Shown here in pieces: positions 26,070-35,802 of a stretch of DNA of 64,000 bases. Numbering within the stretch: position 1 is the stretch's first letter; each line of letters starts with the position of its first letter. The stretch comes from Anthostomella pinea. Lineage: Eukaryota > Ascomycota > Sordariomycetes > Xylariales > Xylariaceae. The notes under the pieces are model-generated. The model ran no database searches. It was given only the letters and a program-made list of their open reading frames with translations, and was not told the origin of the DNA. The stretch spans positions 744,001 through 808,000 of the forward strand of contig CAUWAG010000019.1 of the NCBI GenBank assembly GCA_963556695.1, in the 5' to 3' direction. A program made the position numbers and the translations under genes.

Positions 26070-26693
26070 GCCGCCTATGCAAGACTGACTGTGGCAAGTT
26101 CCAGGAGCAAACGTTTCACCAGACAGGTGTAAATTATAACAGGCGGTCGAAGCTGGATACTACGGGTACCTACTCTAATGCAGCATCGGATGGTGTTTTG
26201 GCCTTCTAATAGCAAGCAGTGAGGCACGTCTTGAAGAGAGCAATTGTTTGCGCTGCAGCGGAACCGCTAGCGGTGTTCGGAGTTGGTTCCTGAGTCCAAC
26301 CACTCACTCCCCAATCACGGCCCCTTTTCGCATTGTATGAGTTAGTATAGCATCCGCATTGTTACATCAACTAAAGCATTCATCACAAGGTTTTCAACAT
26401 GCACAGCAAGCATGGTGTTTTAGATCTCGTGTGATGATCATGATTTTGACTCTTGCATCTTTCGCGCGGACTGCATAGCACCACCAGCGCCGGTTCGAAT
26501 GCGTTATATATAGATCTACCTGATGGTGAACAGCAGGCAGGAAATCATTGTGGATCTACGCCAGCATAGCAAACGCCAACAAGAACAGCAATCGTGAGCT
26601 GCCGTGTACAGATGAATCTTACTCGGGCCCCTCATCATGGAGAGTGCAGAGCATCCAAAATAACAGTCTCGGTTTCTCAGCTGGCTGGCTGTT
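26070..26693. other. Convergent 3' spacer
   Basis: The region between the CAP stop and the carnitine acetyltransferase stop. It should contain both 3' UTRs; no gene is seen. Confidence 0.5.
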
Positions 26694-28778
26694 TTATAGC
26701 TTTGACTTGGGCGCCTCCAGACCCGGCAGCAGTATGTCGCGGATGTCGCCTGCGGCTTCATTCAGGTAGTAGCTCATCTTCTGACTGCCGAGGCCCTTGG
26801 AGACGATGTTGAAACTAATGCTGTGAATCGTTCATCGTTAGTGGCCGAACTAAATAAAACCTATGCTTTTCACCTGGCTGGCGATTGACAAAGAGCACCA
26901 TCAAAAAATAGAAAAACTTACCTGTTCTCGTTGATCATGTACGCAATACCGAACCCGGCGTCGATGACCTGGCTCCACCCGTAGCCGTTGAAGAACTCGG
27001 AGCTCAGCTGGCTCGTGGACAGGTACCAGGAGCTGCTGTAGGCGAAGGCCGGGTCCGTGTAGATGGCGGGGACGTCCTCGCCGGGCTCGAGCAGCTTCTT
27101 GAGGCCGAATAGGTGGCGGTCGACGCCCTTGCCGTCGGACGCGGCGCCGATGTATTCGATGTGGGCGGCGACGGCCTTGCGGAACAGGGCTTCGCGGTCC
27201 TGGTCGGAGACGCTCGGGTCGGCCATCGAGCTGCAGAAGGCGACGCTCTCGTCCGACACGGTCCGGCAGGTCTCGGTGCGGCCTTGCTGGAAGCGCCGCG
27301 TCGCGGCCGACTCGTAGGTGGGGCGGTTCTTGCCGTACATCTTGTAGTAGGCCAGCTGGATGATCATCTGCACGTAGGCGTCGGGCGAGCACTTGAACTT
27401 CTTGATGAGGCCCTTACCGTAGCCCTGGTACGCCTGCACCGCGAGCTCGTGCTGCCCGATGACGGTATCGAAGTCCCTGGTCGCGCGGTCGATCTCGCCC
27501 TGCACCTCCTTGGTGATTCCGAAGTTGACGGCCACGGGGTCGGACAGGCTGGACCGCGCCGCCGGGTTGCTGAAGTCCAGCTTGTTGTTGAAGATGACGT
27601 CGTTGACGTAGTCGTTGAGCCGGTGCGTCGGCGTGCCGTCCATTATGCTGTGCTCGCCCATGAACCCGGACGTGCCGTTGTCGTTCACGATGAATTGGAG
27701 CGGCTTGTCGAACCACCGGTTCTGGCCGTCGCCGTGCCAGTACTGGTGCGCCCGCTCCTCCAGGGTTACGGGTGATGCGTCGTCCAGGCATACGACGAAC
27801 GAGCTCGCCTCGATGGCCTCGAGCGCCGCCTTGTTCTTGGGCGAGGCGTCTAGCAGGACCTTGCGCGCATCTGTCCAGACGTCTCTGTTCTCACTCGTGA
27901 GCACGCCTACTGAAGGAACCCGCTGGGCGAGCTCATAAACCCTCGCGAACTGCGCCTCGAGCTCCGTGGTGTTGAGCGGCTGCCCATCCACCTCGTGGTT
28001 GATCTTGAAGAACTGGTTTTTCCGAATCGCGATCAGATACTTATGGCTCTTGTGGTCGAACTTGACCGGGTGGTCTGCCGGCTTGGCCGCAACTCGGCTC
28101 GCGTTGAACATCCATTGGTAGCTGTCCATGGAGATCGGCAGCTTCTTCATGTACTCGGGCTCCAGTGTCCCGGCATCGACCTCCTTCTTGAACTCCAGGG
28201 CCGCCGTCGTGAGGGCAGCAGCTCGCTTCGCGGGGTCCCGCCGCCGGCGGTCGTCGCGGTGCGAGTAGAAGTAGCTAACGTACGGGACGACCGGATCCCG
28301 GTAGCTGAGGTAGGCGGCGTCGTTCCACCACTCGTAAATCCAATTCTTGGTGTTGGGGTCCTCCCGCTTTGCTAGCAGCTTCTTCTGTAGCTTCTCGCCG
28401 ACCCCGCCGGGCTTGACGAAGTCCTCGACGGCCTTCTTGCTCGAGGCATATTCGACCGGGCTCAGCAGCGGGTGGAGGCTCTTTACGTAGCGGGCGGCGG
28501 TCTCTTGGAGGGTGGGCACTGGTAATCGGGGTAGCGACTCTTCGAATCGAAGCATCGGTCCTTTCGACTTGTCCTCGGCATAGCCTGCCGGCAGGGAGCT
28601 GTTACTCCGTTTCGCGGCCGGTGCCATTAGGATCGTCTGGCGGGACAAGAGTCAATATGCGATGCAAGTGCATAAGTGGGAGGTGGTTGCGCAGACATAC
28701 CTTTGGCTGTTGAAGTTGTCTCACTGCTGTCCTGAGAGCGGTAGCCTGTGCCCGACTCTTGACCAAAGAACTCAACAT
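26694..28778 (-). CDS. cat2: Carnitine O-acetyltransferase, mitochondrial and peroxisomal
   Basis: The enzyme transfers acetyl groups between CoA and carnitine so that acetyl units from fatty acids or acetate can move between peroxisome, cytosol and mitochondrion. Three minus-strand exons (28778-28701, 28636-26922, 26820-26694) encode 639 residues. Exon 1 is a 26-residue basic, Ser/Ala-rich presequence (MLSSLVKSRAQATALRTAV), as for mitochondrial import. Exon 2 opens with an internal Met (residue 30), a possible start for a form lacking that signal. The catalytic motif GEHSIMDGTP places the active-site His at about 355. YLSTSQLSSEFFNGYGW matches the conserved C-terminal substrate region. The last exon ends in Ser-Lys-Leu, a type 1 peroxisomal signal. 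Aspergillus acuJ and yeast CAT2 are dual-targeted in a comparable way. Splicing of the 101-nt last intron is needed to attach the SKL tail. Confidence 0.96.
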
Positions 28779-30525
28779 CCCAATAATATTATTGTATGGA
28801 GGACAAGGGAACAAGCAGGTATGGACGGCACGCCTCGAGGTCAAGTGATGGATGAGACACTGGACGGGCTCCAACGACCAGGTGGAAGAAGCCGCGGCAC
28901 AGTGGGTGGTATCCGTCAGAAAGGGCCGAGAGGCGAGTAACGGGCGCCGTTTCAGTTGCTTAGTACTTGAATCAAGGGTGGTTCAGGTGGTGTCCGTTGG
29001 CCCGCAACATTGATGAGCGAATACTGGACTGGCCTGCTACATACCTTGGTGCTCGGCTGCGTTCATCGGCAGCAGGTCCGGAGATCGCCAGCGGGCCAGC
29101 GCTGCAAGTGATCATTGGAAGTGTATCGGTCCCCACCAATAGAGAAATCCGATGCCGAGGTAAACATTTAGCCTCATCGGCTGCCCCATGGGCCATGCGG
29201 CTAGCGCTCTGTGGCTGACGGGAATAAAACCTGGGGGAACCAGACCTGGTCTGCTCGGTGAAGCCTCATTCATTCTTTGATCACCTCTTCAATTACCTTA
29301 CCTCAAGGGTGACCATCCGTTTCCCATTGAATTGATGATGCCCTTGAGAAGGCAGAGACCATCGGCTACATCGCAAATGGAGCGAGATGCTTCATCCTTT
29401 TCTTTTCTTCGAGTGGTGATTTCAGATTTCCTACCTTATTAACTTGATATCCCGTGACCAAGCCAGTGAAGTCACGCTCTGGTTGTATTGATCCATACCC
29501 CATTTCACATGTCAATCGGGCCCCCCTTTACCCCATCCACCCAGCCCACCCCGGCTTTCTTTTCTTTGCATCATAACTGCCAGACAATTCAGACCTCCAG
29601 AAACCTCAACTTGACCTGACAGCATGACCTGACAGCATGGGTCTGCTTCGCAGGTACCAGAAGGCATTCACAGAACCCGTGAGTAGGCCAAGGCAATCAA
29701 TCGTCTCACATTCTTTGGCACCGCTCTGAGGGACAGCCGGTAAAGTCTCAGGAACATGTAGCCAGAGAGCCACGCGCGGCTGTGACCTGGTTTATGGTAT
29801 ATTACCAAGAAAACGCGTCCCTGGATATCACATTGAGATATGAGATCTGATTGCCCCCACCACATCAGCCTGCAAGCTCCATCAGGGGCCAGATCTTCTC
29901 GATAAGGGCTAACGAGTCGTGACGGATTTCGTCGGGCCTTTCTGGAATGGAAGCCGCGTTTAGCGCATCGTGTCGATTTATTATTGCAGGATTTCCCCCC
30001 AGCTTACTCAGCACTTTGGGGGACAATCGCTCTCTTATTGTAGAGGCCATTTTCGAGGTTGTCAACTTTGTCTGGTTGAGCGTCGAGGACCGTACCAATG
30101 ACGCCGCCAGTTTTGACCTTTGACGCCGAGATTCGCGGCGCTCTTACAACTGCACGTACTGGTGAGCGTGGCGAGTCTTCACGTCGCGAGAGCTAGCCCC
30201 GGGTTGCCAGGGCGCGCCTGTCTCACCCGCGCCGGCATGAACCTCACAGCAACTCTAGGTCTTATTAGCATTCTCTGACTTGCTATCAACATACCGGCAC
30301 TGGTATGTCCCTCCAGTTCGGCGGGGCCTTTGTAAATGATGCTTCAAATATCGGCGCATAGCCTCCCCCTCCACTTCAACCTCTGTAGATTGCCAAGCTC
30401 TTTGCCATCTCGCTGTTATCAGCTCAGTCACTCATTACCGAGACTTTGTCTCTTCCACTCTTTTAACTCTTCAAGTCACTCTTTAGACGTATTTCTGTAT
30501 TGTTCTCTTCCTTGTCGTTCTAATA
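28779..30525. other. Divergent promoter region (cat2 / GH16)
   Basis: This spacer separates two divergent genes. An orphan exon-like start on the + strand at 29638 (MGLLRRYQKAFTEP followed by GTGAGT) has no continuation I can find. A 61-codon minus-strand frame (about 30050-29865) has no recognisable domain. Pyrimidine-rich DNA occupies 30360-30520, next to the GH16 start. Confidence 0.45.
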
Positions 30526-32856
30526 ATGTCGTACTCTCTTACCACACATTATGCTGGGCAGGGGCTTCTTGATAGCTTCAGTTTCTTTACAGGGAGCGAT
30601 TCAAGTAATGGGTTTGTCGAGTAAGTACATCCTGGGAATAGAGGGTTCGAATGGTCAAGTTGACTTCATCGCAGTTACCAGAGCAGGGAAGCTGCCGTGG
30701 CCAGCAACCTGGTGTCTATCGACGAGTTCAACCGAGTAAGACTCGGAGTCGATTCAGTCAACACATATTCCACAAGCGATAAGGGACGGCCCAGTGTAAG
30801 ATTGACCAGCAACGACGACTTCACCCACGGACTGTTCATTGCCGACTTTGCTCACATGCCCGGCTCGGCTTGCGGCACTTGGCCTGCCTGTTAGTTGTCC
30901 CCTATAAGACGACCGCATGCCGAGGCTAACACGTTCCAAAACAGTCTGGGCTTTCAACAACCAGGAAGGTGTGAATTGGCCAGTGGGAGGAGAGTTGGAT
31001 ATCATTGAAGGCGCCAATACCGCGCAAAGAAACTTGTTCTCTGCACACACATTGGCTAATTGCCAAAGCCCGAACACTAGTTTCACTGGGGCCCAAGGAC
31101 CGACCGATTGCTCACCCTCTGTAAGTCCAGTTCGCACAATGCAGATCCGAAACTTTGGACTGACATTCGGTCTTAGCCTGGAAATATCGGCTGGCAACTA
31201 TGCTTCTCCGACCTCTGATTCGGCTTCGTACGGCGATGCGTTCAACGCCGAGGGTGGTGGTGTCTACGCCCTGGAATGGGACTCGGAAGACCTGAAAATA
31301 TGGCACTTCCCTCGCTCAACAATCCCGGACGACATCACATATGCTCCTGTCGTCAAGCCTGATCCCGCGTCTTGGGGTCCTCCGCAGGCTGTGTTTGGTG
31401 GACCCGGTTGCGATGCCGACTTGTATTTCTTCAACCTGAGCCTCGTCATCAACACTGTAAGTAGTGGTACGACGAAATGGTTGCTTTTCGGCTTACGTTT
31501 GACTGCAGAACTTTTGCGGCGACTACGCTGGTAACGTCTGGGGCAAAGCCGACCAGTGCAACCAACTTGCTCCCACCTGTACCGAATACGTTGCGGCCAA
31601 CCCCGGGAACTCCAAGTCTGCGTTCTGGGATATCAACTACATAGATATCTACCAATTGGGCGCTGCCGCAACCGACCCTACCATTCCCCCTGTCTTCCCA
31701 AACATCACGTCTGCCCCGTCCAGTGCCACCAGCCTGCCGAGCTTGAATGGAACAGTCCCCGGCTCCAATGGCACTTTTACACCAAGTGTCACGCGGACGG
31801 TTACTCGCTCGACTATTACCCAAGTCATGACTACTGCAGAACCAACCAAGACCAGTGGGGGGCTCATCGACCCATCTATGCTCTATGGGTATACGCTCTT
31901 GGGCTGCTTCGGTTCTAGTGCTGGCTACCAGTCCTTCACCCCGGTTGCTTCGTTCGCAACCATGGACAACGAGGCTTGCGTGACCAACTGTGCAGGACGA
32001 AAGTTCGCCGGTGTCTCTGGAGAGTATGTGTCCCCTTTGCTTTCGAAGAAGAGGACCGATGACTAACATCAACCACAGGGACTGCTACTGTGCCGACATT
32101 CTCGGCGACGCAAGCGCCGTGGATAATGACCTGTGTGATATCCTCTGCCTAGGCAACCCCCGCGAGTTCTGTGGCGGTCTGCTCGACTACACCCCGTCAA
32201 ACTCGACCGTGAACGGCACGCTCCAGGGCAACTTCACCCTCTCCGTCCGGCACCACGACCGCCGCGCAACCCCGTCCAAAATCCTCCTCACCGTCTACGG
32301 CGATCTCAGGGTGGATGCAACACCGCCTGGCGCGCCCGCTATGGGCGGCGGCGAGCCCCTGCCATCCACCACGCCCGCGGCCAACGTGACGGTCACCAGC
32401 GCCATTACCGTCACCTACACGACCGTCTGCGCCACCAACCCAGCGGAGCTCATCGTACTGCAATACTGCACTACCGTAACCTATGAAGAGTGCGCCACCG
32501 CCACCGCCACCGCCGCGCCTTCCATCACCGCCGCGCCCAGCAACAACAATGCAACGACGACTACCCCAGACGCTGCGCTCGCGGCCGTGCCGATGACGAC
32601 ATGCACCCAGACGTGCGACGCGTGCGGGCCGGGCGGCGCGAGCACCGTCGCGCTCACCGTCCCCGACGCCGTGGCCACCGTCGTGCCGGTCAGCAACGTC
32701 ACCCTTGCAGCCCTGAGCCAGAGCCAGAACGGCACTACGTTGAGCCCTAGCTCTGTTCCCGTCCTTGCGGGGGCGCCGACGATGGGCGTCGCGACGGCCA
32801 TGGGCTGGGGGCTGGGACTGTGGGTCGGGCTGTTTGGGGTTTTGGTGATGGTGTGA
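30526..32856 (+). CDS. GH16 glucanase/transglycosylase with WSC domain, GPI-anchored; apparent frame defect
   Basis: Exons: 30526-30620, 30675-30889, 30945-31120, 31177-31456, 31509-32023 and 32079-32856; about 685 residues if one frame jump is allowed. The GH16 core (YSLTTHYAGQG, AHMPGSACGTWPAFW) carries the catalytic ELDIIE (Glu120/Glu125). A WSC domain follows (LLGCFGSSAGYQ to EFCGG, about 445-530), then a Ser/Thr/Asn-rich stalk and a hydrophobic C-terminal tail typical of GPI attachment. Such enzymes remodel wall beta-glucan. Oddities: splicing the 56-nt intron 31121-31176 puts exon 4 one base out of frame and meets a stop, whereas leaving it in keeps the frame open. Met 30526 has no signal peptide after it, yet a hydrophobic run lies in frame just upstream behind a possible splice acceptor at 30479-30486, so a first exon is probably missing from this model. 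Confidence 0.82.
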
Positions 32857-33892
32857 GGAGGATCTGGTATAGTATAACGTTTATCTATCTATCTACTCGC
32901 TGAGTTCTTCTTTGGATTCTTAGGTCTTTTCTATGTCCCGGTGTTGGCTGAGCGAGCGCTGTACGATCTGTCTTTTTTGTTTGGATAAGGATCACAAATG
33001 GATAATGGACTCTACGAATACACGATACAAGATCGCGTCGAAAATATATAGGATAGCTGTTCTCGCTTCTAGAACCTTGCATATATGTTTTCACTTTGAC
33101 CTATTGATTGAATACTGACGATTTGAGTGCATGCTAGTGGTCATTTGACTGATCGCGTTCCCGCGTTATGCTGGGGAAGCAGTAGGAGCAGCTGGTATTA
33201 CGCTGTATATATGAACAAGTTGACTGGCCATCAGTGATACCATGGGATACGTGTCGATATCACTGCAAATGAATGCTATATGTATAATCAAGTGAAACTT
33301 CACGTTGCCTATCAGGCAAGTGAATGTAATGCCACAAGCAGAAACCAGGACCACCCTTATTATTCGTTCACTGATGGTGCAAGTTCGCAAACATACATGG
33401 ATGGATTTCCATCAGGGTAAAGCAAGCCGTGCCCCTATCCCAAATCAGAACTGGAGGAGCAGGTACAGGGTAATTGTTCTTGTTATAGATAACCAGGTTA
33501 AATCATTGACTTTGAACACCAACCTGTACTCGCCGACCTGGCACGGGCCTTCACGCGAGATTGTGTCGTGCCGTGCTACACTCAGCCCTCATAAGTCTCC
33601 TACCCGCATGTTGATGATATTGCAGATCACCCATTGCAATCCTTGAAATACTGGAATAAGCATACATGAATAAGCAGCCCTAGGCTAATAAGCTACTTTT
33701 CATGCTTATTCCAGTGTGCTTATTCTGATTCTATGAATATACCGTGGTTTGATAGAAGGGTGGTGTACGGAGACTGATGAGGGTTCAGTGTACAAGCATG
33801 CTTTATGATCATGCAAGCGGGCGGAAGCTGGACCCTCCATACTAAGTTACGATAAGTATGAACTCCCGCAGGCTAACTATTGACATCGAATC
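32857..33892. other. Convergent 3' spacer with inverted repeats
   Basis: The region between the GH16 stop and the metallophosphoesterase stop. It starts with a short CTAT repeat at 32883-32896, a likely 3' UTR, and includes the 14-bp inverted repeat listed separately. No gene is seen. Confidence 0.5.
33650..33715. repeat. Perfect 14-bp inverted repeat with second 9-bp pair
   Basis: ACTGGAATAAGCAT (33650-33663) and its exact reverse complement (33702-33715) are 38 bp apart. A second pair, GAATAAGCA (33668-33676) and TGCTTATTC (33717-33725), follows the same motif. They could form a hairpin in the convergent 3' region or be the ends of a tiny transposon-like element. Confidence 0.7.
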
Positions 33893-35020
33893 TCAAATCT
33901 CAATGGTGATCGGGGTCTTCTTCGTCAGCTCCCCTGAATTACCATGCTGCACAGCAGCATTGATCATGACGCTCCCGCTGCTCACGCCACCGAGCCAAAA
34001 CCACTGCCATAAGATGCCCATAACTCCATGGAACAGCACTTTGAACACGTCGATCCAGCCTCGGTTTGGGAGTACATCCCAGATGGGTCCCCGCTTCCTA
34101 CGTGACATGACCTTCTCGTAGGACTTCTGGCAGTCATCCCAGAAGACGGCTTGCGTGCCCCTACCCCAGTGAACGTGCCCGAAAATGTGGGCCTTCGGCT
34201 TCTTCTGCCAGATCTCTTGCAGTAGGCTGGGACAGCCAAGGGAGAGGTCAAGGTGATGTTGCTATGATACCTGTCAGCTGATACACATCTGGTGCATTGA
34301 AATTGGTGCTTACTGGTGGAGTATGCGTGATAAGTATATCGGTATCCATGGGGATTGATCCAGCCCATGGGTTCTGATGGGACGTGTATTGAAAGCTACA
34401 GGTTGTCAGTAACTCCGTCATATTCGCTTTGGGGACACTGGAGCTTACGCATTGTCGGAGCCTCCACACTGGGGAAGGTCAGGGGCGCCATAGATATTCA
34501 GCCTCCGGCCACCCTTGAACGCAAGCGTGATAGACTTGCGCTCGAGATAATGCACCGACTTCAGATTCACGGACCGTTGACCCAGAATATCTTCCTCCTT
34601 CCTGGCGTTGATGTCGAACCAGCTGTCGTGGTTGCCGCAGACGAGGACCTTGTGCTGGTGCGGCAGGGAGACGAGCCAGTCGATCTGCTTCTGGATGGAG
34701 GCTGCGGTGCCATCGCTGGTCAGGTCACCGCAGTGGATGAGCAGGTCACCATCGGGGACACGCTGTGTGTGCTGGGGCTTCCTGGATACAAGCCCATCGG
34801 GGACACGCTGTACGATGGAGTCGTGGGTGTCCGACAAACAGACGACCTTGATGGGTGGTCTGTTACGGGGCGGTCTGACGGGGTTGCCTCTTAGCCAGAG
34901 GATGACGAGATACAGATGATAGACCAGAGCCTGGAGAGGTGAGTCCAGGAACCAGTCGAGCAGCGTATGGCGTTCCCATTTGCTGGGGCGGCGGAGGCCG
35001 AGCTTGACCAGTAGCCCCAT
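33893..35020 (-). CDS. Calcineurin-like metallophosphoesterase
   Basis: Three minus-strand exons (35020-34449, 34395-34314, 34261-33893) give 340 residues. The metallophosphoesterase signature residues occur in order: D64-x-H66 in SDTHD, GD (98-99) in CGDLT, GNHD (129-132), a later TH in ITHTPP, and GHVH in HIFGHVHWG. All expected metal ligands are present, so it should be an active two-metal hydrolase. Substrates in this fungal group are unclear. The N-terminal stretch (LQALVYHLYLVILWLRG, 29-45) could be a membrane helix, as could the hydrophobic segment near residue 300 (VLFHGVMGILWQWFWLGG). The start at 35020 (MGLLVKLGLRRP) was preferred because conserved-looking sequence begins there; an in-frame Met at 35074 would add 18 residues. 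Divergent from the anoctamin gene. Confidence 0.88.
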
Positions 35021-35802
35021 GCTTGATGACGTCGCAACTTGGCAAGCTGAGACTGGTGTTGACTCTAGTGTCATACGTCGAAACTGGAACGTGCCAGATC
35101 AATCTGGCTGAATAACGGCAAGAAAAACAGTACAGGAAGCAAAAGTCTGATTATCTAGGATGACTGTGAGTTGTGATACCTCGAAGTAGTCTCGTGTGCT
35201 GCTGAGGTGACGGGACATCTGGAGTCTTCCTCTCAATTCGTTTGACCCCACTGGCCGCCCCCTGTAAGGTGCAGTTAAGGCTCAGCACTCTTTTGTTGTG
35301 TTGTAGGGGTCCCTAGCGTGCTTAGGCAGCAGGTAGGGCGCGGTGGAATGGAAGGACGGACGGACCTCGTCGCGTCAAGACTCAGGGGCCCAGAACACTG
35401 GCGAATTCAGGGGGGTTTGGGGGCCGGCGGGGCGGGGAATCTTGGCATTTTCCAAGATCTCGGGCCTGTGCATGCGACAAGGTGCGCACGTGCCAAGTCC
35501 TGTGTCATGGATCGATTGACAACGCGGCATGACGTTGATCATGCAGCTTGCCTGTGAATCTGTGATTCTGGACCTTGAAGTCAATTCAGCTGTCCAACTT
35601 TCCCATTTCCCACAAACCTGACGCAGGCCAGGGCTGACAACCTGACAACCTGACAACCTGACAACCTGCCATGCTACCTCGCCTACCTATCTGACCTGAT
35701 ATATCCCTCGTGAGACCTGCACCTCTCACGACCTGCCTATACCTACTTCCCTCTCACACACTCCCTCCCCTGCCTCTGCCCCATCACCTCGCGGACAGGA
35801 AA
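35021..35802. other. Divergent promoter region (phosphoesterase / anoctamin)
   Basis: No coding gene. An 8-bp CTGACAAC unit is repeated about 4.4 times at 35634-35668. A CT-rich leader directly precedes the anoctamin start. Confidence 0.5.
35634..35668. repeat. Tandem repeat CTGACAAC x 4.4
   Basis: Four exact 8-bp copies plus CTG lie 135 bp upstream of the anoctamin start codon, in its likely promoter or leader. They may be a binding-site array or simple slippage. Confidence 0.9.

Noticed and set aside
27113..28375. Long plus-strand frames opposite the carnitine acetyltransferase
   Set aside because: Antisense shadows with Val/Leu/Asp bias; the acetyltransferase frame carries the family motifs.
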